Below, piece by piece: positions 27,178 to 37,100 of a stretch of DNA of 37,581 nt (positions within the stretch are counted from its first letter, which is position 1; each line of letters begins with the position of its first letter). The translations under genes and the position numbers were made by a program. Source of the DNA: Bacteroidota bacterium (GTDB lineage Bacteria; Bacteroidota; Ignavibacteria; Ignavibacteriales; SURF-24); NCBI GenBank assembly GCA_030706145.1, contig JAUZPB010000036.1:1-37581 (forward strand), in the 5' to 3' direction. The notes beneath the pieces are model-generated. The model searched no databases, was not told where the DNA came from, and saw only the letters and a program-made list of their open reading frames with translations.

Positions 27178-29631
27178 ATGAAAAAAGCAGCATTATTTTT
27201 CGTCATAACGTTATTTTTTAATGTAAATAATTCTTATTCACAGGAAGATACTCTGCAGCAGCACTATATCTCGGCCCCCAGAAAAATCTCAGATCCCAGC
27301 AAAACGCTAGATGGAATTTCCCCAAGAGCATCATGGATATGGGATCATGGAGATCCTAATCCAATTAATTACCATCTGCTAGTTAGAAAAGAGCTATTAA
27401 TTCCTGAAGAACCCCTAAGCGCGCCATTCTACATATCTGCATATTCTTACGCTGATGTTTATATTAATGGGATTTTACTAGATAGATGTCCTATGAACTG
27501 TGACCCAGAGTTTCAAGTCTATGAAAAATATGATATTCACAAATATTTAAGACGAGGCAAGAATATAATTTCGGCTGAACTTTACAATTTTGGAATAGGA
27601 ATGCACCACCGAATAAATGCAAGAGCAGGATTTTTTCTTCAGGGAGAAATAGAATTTAAGAGCGCGCCTGCCATAAAGGTTAATTCTGATAAGTCCTGGA
27701 AGGTAGAACAAGCCTTGGCATGGGAAAACTCAAATAAGATGCGTACTGGTTCAGGTGAAGATAGTCCCCACCTCATTGGATTTAATGAAAAGTTCAATTC
27801 ATCTTTAATGCCCGAAGGTTGGATGAATACTAATTTCAATGATCACAAATGGGATTTTGCCTATGAGATCGGCATTCCCCCGATTGCCCCATGGAATAAT
27901 ATTGTAGTTGTTGAACGTCTTCCGCTTTTAAGGCAAGAAATCTTTCCAGTAAAAATGTGGAAGGTAAAGGATAAAATGATCTACGATATGGGGAAAGAAT
28001 ATACAGCTTATCCGCATATAAAAGTTAAAGCCTTAAGGGCAGGTCAAATTTTAGAAATAGGGACGGGCGAAAGGTTATTTTCTGACAGTAGTGTCAATTC
28101 AACAAAAAGAGTTGACTATACAGATCAATTCATTACAAAAAGTGGCACTCAATCCTGGAGTTCTTCTACCTGGCGCAGTTTCCGGTATATATCTGTTGAG
28201 GAGAAAGACAGCTTAAAGGAAGAAGGCAGTCTAACAATTGAAGGAGTATCGGCACAAGCACGCAGATATGATCTTAAAGAGGAAGGCAGCTTCGAATGCT
28301 CTGATTCATTACTAAATAAGATCTATAAGACAGGCACGTACACACTACAGCTCTGCTCGCAGGATACATACATGGACACGCCCTGGAGAGAACAGACACA
28401 ATATATTGGAGGTGACTCCCGTTTTGTTCAGAAATATAATTTTTATTGTTTTGGGAATAGTGCAAAACTGCTTACAGACTACAATATACTTTCCGGGGCA
28501 GAATCACAGAGATGGAATAATGAAGGAGCCATTCGTTCAAGATATCCTACCGACTGGCTTTTAGGGGAAAACACATCGGCATATCTGCCCGATTATGAAC
28601 TGGAGTGGATAATAATGCTAGGTGAACATTTCTTATATAATGGAGATAAGGAATTGATCAGGCGGGTTTATCCCAATATGGTAAAGCTATTAAGCTACAT
28701 TAAAGGTTTTGTAGGTAAAGATCATGGTCTACTAAAAGACACACCAGGCTGGATAGTGCTTGATCATCCTCAGAATTACCCTATAGAAAAAACGAATGAG
28801 ATTACAGCGCTTAATTGCCTTTACTATGAAGCTTTAAGGCAAGCTTCATTCTTAGCAAGATATGCAATTTATGATGAAGAAAATCAAAAGAAGTGGGATA
28901 AAGAATCAGAAGAATTAAAAGCAAACATCCACAAATGGCTTTGGGATCCTGAGAACCATTTATTCAGGGATTGTTTTGGAAGTAAAAAACATTGCCAGCA
29001 AACACAAGTATATGCTTTATTATATGGTTTGGTTGAAGATTCTTGTTCCTCGCATATAAAGGAATATATTACTGAAAAAGGCAGAAACAGCGAGCAGTCT
29101 TTTGCTTATTATGTACTCTATTCTGTTTTTGACAATAATCCACAATGGGCCCTTGATTACATAAGAAAATATTGGGGAGCACAAATGGACTCTCCCCTAT
29201 TTAATGGTGCATGGCATGAAGCATGGGATGTTGCCTCCTGGAGAGGTGATGTTGGATCAACCTGTCACGCATGGTCATCGGGCCCAACAGCCTTATTGCC
29301 ACAAAAGGTCCTAGGTGCAGAGCCAATTGAACCCGGATGGAAACTATTCAAAGTAAGACCATACGCAGGGAGTTTAGGATGGGCCAAAGGCATTATTCCA
29401 TCACCCAAAGGTAAAATCACAATTAGCTGGTTAAATAATCCTGATAGTTTTCAAATGAATATAACAGTCCCTAAAGACTCCAAGGCTCTGGTTCAGATTC
29501 AGGCAAAAGAGATAAATGATATTCTGATAAACGGACAAAGGGTAAAAGGAAATAACATAGAAATTAGCCCGGGCCTTGCACAATTTGAAATAGGTGCAGG
29601 CAGATATTCAATATATACCAAGAAACCCTAA
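27178..29631 (+). CDS. GH78 alpha-L-rhamnosidase
   Basis: This 817-residue exported enzyme (signal peptide about 1-22, ending SYSQ) cleaves terminal alpha-L-rhamnose. It has N-terminal beta-sandwich domains (about 45-360, with YADVYINGILLDRCP and the bounded-jelly-roll YDMGKEYTAYPHIKV), an (alpha/alpha)6 catalytic barrel (about 375-700) and a C-terminal beta domain (about 710-817). The active-site signature MDTPWREQTQYIGGDSRF contains Asp400, Glu405 and Asp413. Later, GAWHEAWD near 680 carries the expected acidic residues opposite. It lies 62 bp after rhaA in the same operon and would supply the rhamnose taken up by RhaT. A (GA)7 tract replaces the usual ribosome-binding site. The exact rhamnosyl linkage is unknown. 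Confidence 0.93.
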   Translation: MKKAALFFVITLFFNVNNSYSQEDTLQQHYISAPRKISDPSKTLDGISPRASWIWDHGDPNPINYHLLVRKELLIPEEPLSAPFYISAYSYADVYINGILLDRCPMNCDPEFQVYEKYDIHKYLRRGKNIISAELYNFGIGMHHRINARAGFFLQGEIEFKSAPAIKVNSDKSWKVEQALAWENSNKMRTGSGEDSPHLIGFNEKFNSSLMPEGWMNTNFNDHKWDFAYEIGIPPIAPWNNIVVVERLPLLRQEIFPVKMWKVKDKMIYDMGKEYTAYPHIKVKALRAGQILEIGTGERLFSDSSVNSTKRVDYTDQFITKSGTQSWSSSTWRSFRYISVEEKDSLKEEGSLTIEGVSAQARRYDLKEEGSFECSDSLLNKIYKTGTYTLQLCSQDTYMDTPWREQTQYIGGDSRFVQKYNFYCFGNSAKLLTDYNILSGAESQRWNNEGAIRSRYPTDWLLGENTSAYLPDYELEWIIMLGEHFLYNGDKELIRRVYPNMVKLLSYIKGFVGKDHGLLKDTPGWIVLDHPQNYPIEKTNEITALNCLYYEALRQASFLARYAIYDEENQKKWDKESEELKANIHKWLWDPENHLFRDCFGSKKHCQQTQVYALLYGLVEDSCSSHIKEYITEKGRNSEQSFAYYVLYSVFDNNPQWALDYIRKYWGAQMDSPLFNGAWHEAWDVASWRGDVGSTCHAWSSGPTALLPQKVLGAEPIEPGWKLFKVRPYAGSLGWAKGIIPSPKGKITISWLNNPDSFQMNITVPKDSKALVQIQAKEINDILINGQRVKGNNIEISPGLAQFEIGAGRYSIYTKKP

Positions 29632-29692
29632 TCTCAAACCTATAGACAAGTATCCCAAAATAATTTTACCTATCTTGCAAATAGTTCTTTTT

Positions 29693-29724
29693 GAGATTAT
29701 TTGTTCATGAGACTATTTGTTCAT
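29693..29724 (+). repeat. 16-bp tandem repeat before the phosphoesterase gene
   Basis: GAGATTATTTGTTCAT (29693-29708) and GAGACTATTTGTTCAT (29709-29724) are adjacent and differ by one base. CTATTTG in the second copy is also complementary to CAAATAG at 29679-29685. The pair lies 58 bp before the ATG at 29782, at the only wide gap (150 bp) in the run of rhamnose genes, and could be an operator for an internal promoter. Confidence 0.85.
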
Positions 29725-29781
29725 TCCATTTGAATAAAAGTATATTTTAAGAAACAGAATAATGAGTAAAGGAGCTTTTTC

Positions 29782-30819
29782 ATGTCTTCAAATCAAATTA
29801 AAATATTCCGGTTAATTTCATTCACAATTTTCTTTAATCTAATATTAATTATTTCTGCATTAAATGCCCAAAGGTCCCCTATACTAAAATTTGATCAAAG
29901 CGGAAAATTCAAGATAGTACAATTTACTGATGTTCATCTAAAGATTGAAAATAAGCAAAGAAGTGATAGCGTTATTAACACAATTAAATTTGTAATTGAC
30001 AAAGAAAAGCCCGATATGGTAGTATTTACTGGAGATGTTGTAACATCAAATGACGTAAAAAAAGCATGGGCTGCCGTAACAGAACCTATTATCGATGCAA
30101 AGGTACCATGGGCTGTTGTATTTGGAAATCATGATCATGAACATGGGTTAACAAATGCACAGATCATGAAATATCTTGAATCCTTACCTCTAAACCAATC
30201 CAAGAGTGGTCCAAAGAATATTTCTGGTTCAGGAAACTATGTCCTTGAGATTAAAGGCTTTAAGTCAAATAATACAAAGGCACTTCTTTACTGTTTTGAT
30301 TCAAATGCATACACGGGTAAAGAAAACAACAAGGAACTTGGAGAATATGACTGGATTAAAAATGATCAGATCCAGTGGTACCGGAATGAGAGCATAAGAT
30401 TCACTAAGAATAACAAAGGCAATCCATATCCTGCTTTAGCTTTTTTTCATATTCCCTTGCCTGAGTATAATACTATAAAAGCATTCAGTACAACAATAGG
30501 AGACAAAGATGAAGATGTAGCTTCACCTGTAATCAATTCTGGGATGTACTGCGCTATTCTAGAGTCCAAGGATATCATGGGAGTTTTCTGCGGCCATGAT
30601 CACAACAACAATTATATAGGAACACTTAATGATATTGCTTTAGCCTATGGATGTAAGACAGGCAAAGATTCATATGGCAAATTATCAAAAGGAGGAAGAG
30701 TAATTGTACTATACGAAGGAGAAAGAAAGTTTGATACATGGATAACAACGACAGATGAGTCAGGAAAATATTTTGTAAAGTATCCTGAGTCTTTTAAGAG
30801 TAAATACCTAGTCAATTAA
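29782..30819 (+). CDS. secreted calcineurin-like metallophosphoesterase
   Basis: This 345-residue protein, exported by a signal peptide (about 1-30, ending LNAQ), has the two-metal phosphoesterase motifs in order: FTDVHL (Asp50, His52), FTGDVV (Asp85), GNHDHEHG (Asn116, His117), FFHIPLPE (near 228) and CGHDHNN (His272, His274). It resembles the Dcr2-like group of metallophosphoesterases. It should hydrolyse a phosphomonoester or diester in the periplasm or outside the cell. The substrate is not evident; the placement among glycan-degrading genes suggests a phosphorylated sugar (inference). AAGGAG lies 7 nt before the ATG. GH28 follows after 20 bp, so the two are cotranscribed. Confidence 0.9.
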   Translation: MSSNQIKIFRLISFTIFFNLILIISALNAQRSPILKFDQSGKFKIVQFTDVHLKIENKQRSDSVINTIKFVIDKEKPDMVVFTGDVVTSNDVKKAWAAVTEPIIDAKVPWAVVFGNHDHEHGLTNAQIMKYLESLPLNQSKSGPKNISGSGNYVLEIKGFKSNNTKALLYCFDSNAYTGKENNKELGEYDWIKNDQIQWYRNESIRFTKNNKGNPYPALAFFHIPLPEYNTIKAFSTTIGDKDEDVASPVINSGMYCAILESKDIMGVFCGHDHNNNYIGTLNDIALAYGCKTGKDSYGKLSKGGRVIVLYEGERKFDTWITTTDESGKYFVKYPESFKSKYLVN

Positions 30820-30839
30820 TAACAACAAGAATATTGAAA

Positions 30840-32441
30840 ATGATATCTCTAGAAAAACAAGCAATAAAAATCGCGTTTCTGATACTCATTTGTTCGACTT
30901 ATATATTCTCACAAGAGAAGGTATTTTTAATAACTTCATTTGGAGCCAAGTCTGATGGAGTAACAAATAACGCAAAGGCAATTCAGTCAGCAATAGACAA
31001 GGCTTCATTAAAAGGAGGGGAAGTAATAATTCCGGCTGGAAATTTTGCAAGCGGAGTTATTTGCTTAAAATCGAATGTTGAACTTCACCTTGATTCAGGC
31101 GCAAGACTTTTAGGCAGCACTAAAAGGAGTGATTATAATAGTGATATAGCATTAGCACTAATTGTGTCAAAAGATCAGGAAAATATTTCCATTACAGGGC
31201 AAGGAGTAATTGATGGACAAGCTCCTGAACTAATAAAAGATATTTTCACTATGTTATCTGATGGTACCTTAAAGGACCCACAATGGGAATTTAAGCGTCC
31301 TACAGAGGCAAGCAGGCCAAAACTGATTGAATTTATAAATTGCAAGAATGTTACTGTATCAGATGTCTCGGTCAAGAATGCGGCAAGCTGGGTTCAGAAT
31401 TATTCTGCATGCACTAACTTAGTAATAAGTAACATAAAAGTTGAAAGCACAACATATTGGAACAACGATGGAATTGATATCTCAGATTGCAAAAAAGTAA
31501 AGGTAACGAACTGCTTTGTAAATGCAGCCGATGATGGGATATGCCTTAAATCAGAGAGTAGTGATAATTGTTGCGAGGATATTGAAATATCTGATTGTAC
31601 AATCCGTTCAAGTGCCAGTGCCTTTAAGATAGGTACCGCATCTAAAGGTGGATTTAAGAACGTCACTATCCGCAATCTTAATATTTACGACACATACCGT
31701 TCTGCTCTTGCTATAGAAATGGTAGATGGAGGAATACTAAGAAACATTAATATTAATAATATAAATGCCAGGAACACAGGTAATGCAATTTTCATACGCT
31801 TAGGTCACCGCAATGAAGATACTACAATTGGAGAGTTATCGGGAATTCATATTTCAGGAATAAAAGCTGAGATCCCATTGCGTAAACCTGATCTAGGATA
31901 TCCATTTGAAGGACCGCCGGATTACCTTAGATATCTTAGCAGCAGGTCAACAAAAAGCAGACCATTGTTAGGTTATCCATTTATAGGTCAGCCCGTTTAT
32001 CCATACAATCTTATTCCCTCCTCTATTGTAGGAGTTCCTGGAGCAGTTGTTAAGGACGTATTACTAGAAAACATTGAAATTAATTTCGCAGGCGGTGGGC
32101 GAAAAGACGTGGCAAATATCCCGCTTGATTCGCTTGGCAAAGTTCCAGAAAAGATTGATGATTACCCGGAATTTTCTATGTTTGGTGAACTGCCCTCATG
32201 GGGATTCTATATTAGGCATACCGATGGTATTAAAATGAGAAATATAAAGCTTAACTTAAATAGTGATGACTTCCGTCCAGCAATAGTTTTTGACGATGTA
32301 AAAAACATTGAGTTAAAAGAAATTAAAATACCAAAGGCAACGGAAACGCCAATAATACTATTTCACAACGTTATAAATAAGCACATAGAAAGTCTATATC
32401 TTCCTTATGATCAGCAGCTAAGCATAAAGGAGATAAAGTAG
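30840..32441 (+). CDS. GH28 pectinase-family glycoside hydrolase
   Basis: This 533-residue exported beta-helix enzyme (signal peptide about 1-24, ending IFSQ) opens with FGAKSDGVTNNAKAIQSAID, the family-28 N-terminal hallmark. Active-site acids are seen as Asp210 in WNNDGIDIS and Asp231-Asp232 in AADDGICLKS. The classical G-H-G motif and the R-I-K motif are not present; the region reads SASAFKIGTAS and ALAIEMVDGG, as in the divergent GH28 members of Bacteroidetes. It probably acts on a galacturonic-acid- or rhamnogalacturonan-type linkage as an exo-enzyme. A TTG two codons earlier (30834) is possible, but the ATG at 30840 is preferred. It lies 20 bp after the phosphoesterase gene and is the last gene of the same-strand run. 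Confidence 0.87.
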   Translation: MISLEKQAIKIAFLILICSTYIFSQEKVFLITSFGAKSDGVTNNAKAIQSAIDKASLKGGEVIIPAGNFASGVICLKSNVELHLDSGARLLGSTKRSDYNSDIALALIVSKDQENISITGQGVIDGQAPELIKDIFTMLSDGTLKDPQWEFKRPTEASRPKLIEFINCKNVTVSDVSVKNAASWVQNYSACTNLVISNIKVESTTYWNNDGIDISDCKKVKVTNCFVNAADDGICLKSESSDNCCEDIEISDCTIRSSASAFKIGTASKGGFKNVTIRNLNIYDTYRSALAIEMVDGGILRNININNINARNTGNAIFIRLGHRNEDTTIGELSGIHISGIKAEIPLRKPDLGYPFEGPPDYLRYLSSRSTKSRPLLGYPFIGQPVYPYNLIPSSIVGVPGAVVKDVLLENIEINFAGGGRKDVANIPLDSLGKVPEKIDDYPEFSMFGELPSWGFYIRHTDGIKMRNIKLNLNSDDFRPAIVFDDVKNIELKEIKIPKATETPIILFHNVINKHIESLYLPYDQQLSIKEIK

Positions 32442-32470
32442 TTTATAGTGCTTTTGTAGAAATAAAAGTT

Positions 32471-32552
32471 AGGTTGATCACAAAAGAACAATATGGCAAG
32501 AAATATTATCAAAATGTAATAGTAATTTTATTGCCATTTTTGTGATCAACCT
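32471..32552 (-). terminator. long interrupted palindrome, likely terminator of the toroid-protein gene
   Basis: A 15-bp perfect inverted repeat (32471-32485 with 32538-32552; arm AGGTTGATCACAAAA) continues inward as a 7-bp stem (32493-32499 with 32531-32537) after a 7-nt bulge on one side. The right arm encodes part of the last 14 codons of the minus-strand gene and the stop at 32509 lies in the loop. On the minus strand the stem is followed by a T-rich stretch, which fits a terminator; it could also serve the convergent GH28 transcript. Confidence 0.65.
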
Positions 32553-34074
32553 TAAGAATTCCACCATTTTTTAAGGCTGTCCAATACCAACAATTACCTT
32601 TCCCTTCAGGTGATTCATAAATTTTTTGGTTATTTATGCTTACCTTTTTTGGTTTAGTTGTTAGTCTTATTACTTCCTCTGCCTCGCTATCAAATACTTC
32701 ATACTGAATTTTGCTGTTTCTGTAGCAAATAGATTTAAGGACTGATAAAGATTTAAGAAGATGATTCTGCCCTTCAGGGGCCAGTTCAGGGAAGGCAGCA
32801 AATGCTTTCAAATAATGTCTTACATAATCGCCATAACCATCGGTCAGCCATGTTTCATTATTCAGGTAAGTGTTTTCCCCGTCGTCATTAACCATATAAG
32901 TTGCCCAGTTTAGCTCTCTTATGCCTACACTTTTCCTAAAATTATCCCCAGTTAAAGAAGCATATAATAGTTCTATAGCCCCTTGCCTTGCAGTATGGCT
33001 ATTACCAGGTACTCTGTAGTGAGTTTGTTCATTTATAGCAGCTACTCCATATGATTCCCATTTATCGTTTACAAGTTCATCATAGACCCAGTCAATTATC
33101 TGGAAAGAATCTTTTTTCCAGTTCGGGAATTCTTCCCTATTGTTTAAAATATATTCTGCAAAGGTAATTGCATTTATCTGTGTATCTGACCAAAGTGCGA
33201 CATCTTCAAAGAATGGGCCCCATTTATTTGTTGTCATTGGATATTTTATCATCCAATCAAGAATTGCTTTATAACCTTTCAAGTATTCAGCCGTATTACC
33301 CTTCTTTAATTTTGCAAGCTCCTTAAAAAGACACATTGTTGAAGACCAGTTAGAAGTATAATTGTATTTTATTTTTTCCCTCTGCCCTTCCTTTAGTGAT
33401 CCAATTTCTCCAGTAATTGCATTTACACGAAAAGGAAGCGGAGATTCATACTGATGCCCAGGTACAATATGACCTGTCAAGGTATTTGCAATTTTAATTG
33501 CGGCATTCAGATATTTTTCTTCTCCGCTCATTTTATAAAGGTTTACTAGTTCATAGGCAAAAGAGCCTGCTTTGTCAGGTTGAGTATAATCTTTTCCAAG
33601 TATCATATCACCATCATAGACTCCAGAATATAAAGATGTGTTATAAGGGAAAGGAATATTTGGCCATGCAGAATTTTCTGGAGAAAGAGAATGGGCCAGA
33701 TAATAATCTGCCATAAATTTCATATTATCAAGAATCCTGCTATTGCCCGTATATGCATAGAGCAATCTCCAGGAGGATAATGCCATTGAAATCTGATCGC
33801 CACCTATTCCACGGTTGTCACTACTATTTTTCTTCCAAACCTGATGATTCATATAATAAGGAAGTCCATTTGAATCAATCTTCATTGTATCCCAAAACTT
33901 CCATAGGATATTAATTATATGGTCATAAGATTTGCCAGGGTCGTTAGAATACCATGGCAATATTTTTCCGCTAGAATCTGTTTTAATTTCATGGTAGCTA
34001 ATTCTTAAAGGAGCGCTCTGCCCAAAGCTACAGACAGAATAGACAACAAATAAAATGATAAATTTTACTTTCAA
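32509..34074 (-). CDS. exported alpha/alpha-toroid protein, probable glycan-active enzyme
   Basis: This 521-residue exported protein (signal peptide about 1-18, ending SFGQ) appears alpha-helical with regularly repeated aromatic helices, as in six-hairpin (alpha/alpha)-toroid glycosidases and polysaccharide lyases: for example DQISMALSSWRLLYAYTGN, AGSFAYELVNLYKMSGEEKY and TARQGAIELLYASLTGDN. A C-terminal beta stretch (about 455-521) follows. I could not assign a CAZy family or name catalytic residues with confidence. The context (convergent with GH28, same strand as GH2) supports a part in breaking down the same glycan. The start is a TTG at 34074 with GGGAA about 7 nt before it; the nearest upstream ATG on that strand meets a stop before the TTG. 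The gene's last codons form one arm of a palindrome. Confidence 0.78.
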   Translation of the reverse strand: MKVKFIILFVVYSVCSFGQSAPLRISYHEIKTDSSGKILPWYSNDPGKSYDHIINILWKFWDTMKIDSNGLPYYMNHQVWKKNSSDNRGIGGDQISMALSSWRLLYAYTGNSRILDNMKFMADYYLAHSLSPENSAWPNIPFPYNTSLYSGVYDGDMILGKDYTQPDKAGSFAYELVNLYKMSGEEKYLNAAIKIANTLTGHIVPGHQYESPLPFRVNAITGEIGSLKEGQREKIKYNYTSNWSSTMCLFKELAKLKKGNTAEYLKGYKAILDWMIKYPMTTNKWGPFFEDVALWSDTQINAITFAEYILNNREEFPNWKKDSFQIIDWVYDELVNDKWESYGVAAINEQTHYRVPGNSHTARQGAIELLYASLTGDNFRKSVGIRELNWATYMVNDDGENTYLNNETWLTDGYGDYVRHYLKAFAAFPELAPEGQNHLLKSLSVLKSICYRNSKIQYEVFDSEAEEVIRLTTKPKKVSINNQKIYESPEGKGNCWYWTALKNGGILKVDHKNGNKITITF

Positions 34075-34167
34075 GCTATATTCCCGCAGATATAAAAATC
34101 ATTAATTTCTGAAACATATAAAATTTTTTCTACAATAAATAAAACCTTAACCGGCACAAAAAACATT

Positions 34168-37100
34168 TTACAATTCAATTTCATCATATAAATTAGCTCC
34201 TTCTAGGACCACCTCAGGTAAACCTTCATAAACATCTGATTCATTTATTTCTATTAAGACATTTTTTTCTTCATCAGGCATTAAAGAAATATAATTATCA
34301 CTATAGATAACAGGCAGTATTCTTTCTTTTGATTTCGAATCAACAGTTTTTAGTTTCACCATTAAAGCCGGAACCATTGTATCATTTTTCAATTTTACAT
34401 TCAAGAACCATCTGCCATTATTTTTATTTTTCTCTGTTGATATCTTAAGTTTGATTTTTTTCATCTCCGGTATTTTTTTCAAGCTTTCTTTATTTAAGGA
34501 GTTCCAATAGAAATTATTGGAGATTACATTACCTTTTCTTTCAAGTCTGAGCTTAATAAAATAAACATCCTTTATTTCTGATGGCACTTCCACTTTCCAT
34601 ATGTTTCTTATCTGATCCGCCTGGCAGTCGAAGGAAAATTGTTTCTTTGTAACAGTTTTTCCATCAATATTTATCAGTTCGGCAAAAGCTATAAGATCAT
34701 CTCCAAGCATGCTACTATTATTTACAACTTCAATACTATCGGTCAAAGCGTTCCACTGTATGTGCAGAGGTTCATTTCCTTTTTTAATGCCGAAATAAGC
34801 TGCCGTAGGCTCGAAGTAATAGTCATATGTCTGAAAAGCAAGAGAGGGCCATGCACAATGACTCATCCATATAAGTGCTCCCATTCTATTTTTACCCTGC
34901 GCCTCAAAAATCGCTCTATAAGATTCATAGCAGAGCCACTGTGAATACTTTAGCCACTCTTTCAGGCTATTTACTTGCCCGAATTTTTCCTTTAAGGCAT
35001 TTATAAAAGTTTCCCCCGATTGTGCACTTTCAAAGCTAAAGTCATGTATACCCCAGTCTCTGCCAATGGGCCATAGTGCTGAATCAGGCATCATATTTCT
35101 AAGGCTTTCGAAAGATACTGGATTTGGCAGTCCTAACTCACTGTGAAGTTTTTTTGTTGCACGATTTTCAAAATAATATTCTACTGGTTTTAGGCTATAT
35201 GGTCCCTCTCCGCTAACCAGTCCTCTTGAAGAGTGTGAGATGTATTTAATTTCAGGAGTGAAATTATTTACCAAAGAGCGTAGTGCCATATCAATTTGTT
35301 CCGGAGGGTTGCCTTCATTACGGCCACAGTACAAAGCAATTGATGGATGGTTTCTAATTCTTTTTATGAGATCTTCCGCATTTTGCATGAACAAATTAAC
35401 ATTCCCCGGATCTGGTCCATCGCCTGGATTTGCAAGCCAGAAGTCCTGCCAGATCATTATTCCATACTTATCACATGCCTCAAAGAATTCATCATCGCCA
35501 GTTTGTCCCACCCAATTTCTAATCATATTCATATTCATTTCTTTCTGATATCGAACTGCAATATCATATTCTCTTGAGCGATATCTAAGGTTAGCTTCAG
35601 AAAAGCCCCAGTTTCCACCTCTTGCAATAAACCTTTTACCATTGATCCATAATTTTAAGATGCCGCCATCTTCCGAATAAGTCATTTCTCTTAAGCCTGT
35701 CTTATACTGTTTTGTATCGGATATTTCCCCTTTATCCGATACAAAATCAAACTTAACATCATAAAGGTTTTGTTTTCCATAACCATTTGGCCACCAAAGA
35801 GCAGGATCTTGCAAGTGAAGTTCAGGAATAGCTGATTGATCCAAAGAAAGAGTTTTAGTTTCGAGAGCAGATAAAGAAACAGGCAGTTCGAAGTTGTGAT
35901 CTCCAATTTTGCATTTTAGTTTTCCTTTGACATTTTCATCAGAATGATTTCTAAGTTTTATCTGGACCTTAAGGTCAGCTGATGAAGTATCTGGCAGAGG
36001 AAGTTTTGTGCTAATAAATGGATCTTCGATTGAAACAGACCTACAAGTTGAGAGGAAGACATCGTTCCAAATTCCAATATTTCTACCACGAATAGATGGC
36101 ATCCAGTCCCATCCAACAGAAGCGTGAAAGGTTGGGTTATCAATGCCAAGCTCCCCTCCATTTGCATCGTGGTTTTGATATGTGGGCTCTTTTACAAATC
36201 CAGGAGCATCATTTTTGTATATATAAACTGCCAATGCATTTTTCTTACCTGGAAAGACTTTTCGTGTAATATCAAAGCAGCCACGCGTAAAAGCACCTTC
36301 AATTCTTCCAAGTTTAGATCCGTTTAAGAAAACATCTGCCTTCCAGTTTATTCCATCAAAGTTAAGCATTATGGTTTTGCCGTTAAATGAATCAGGTACA
36401 ATAAACTCATCGCGGTAGATGAAATCAGAATAGAAGTAAGAATCTGATATTAAAAGCTGGTTATCAGAATAGAATAGATCAGGAATGATCCCTGCGTTAT
36501 AATACGAAATAAGGGCTGTTCCAGGAACAGTTGCAACTATCCAGTCATTATCATCATAACCCACCTTAGAAATCTCCTCTAAGGTTTTACCAACCTGCGA
36601 GCTTTTAAGCAGTTTCCATGCGCCGCCTGATAGTCTAAAAAGGCCATCACCAATTAATCCTTCTTCAGGGTGGGCTAAGGCGAATTTAGCTCCTGTACCA
36701 TATATTTCCATTTCACTTAAAATAAATCCATCTTCCTGAGATAAAGCCTTATCTAAAAGAAGCCGGACATATCTTCCCTCATATTTCTTTTGAAGATCTA
36801 TTTCCTGATCCAGCCTTAAAGGCGAAGGCAGTGGGCAGATATTTTTCCACAGGACTGCATCATCAGAGACCTGCACTAAACCTGAAGAAGGAGGTTTCAG
36901 CCAAAACAGTTTTATTTTGTCGAACGAACATTCTGAACCCAAGTCTACATAAATCCACTCGTTTTCTGCTCCCAAGCTTTTCCAGGAACTTGAAAAGTTA
37001 TATGGCCCTCCAACATTACAATATCGGTCATCTTTTTTAAGTGCAAACTCTGCAATTCTCCAGCTTTCAATGTTAGGTGAGTCAAATTCAGATCTGTAGT

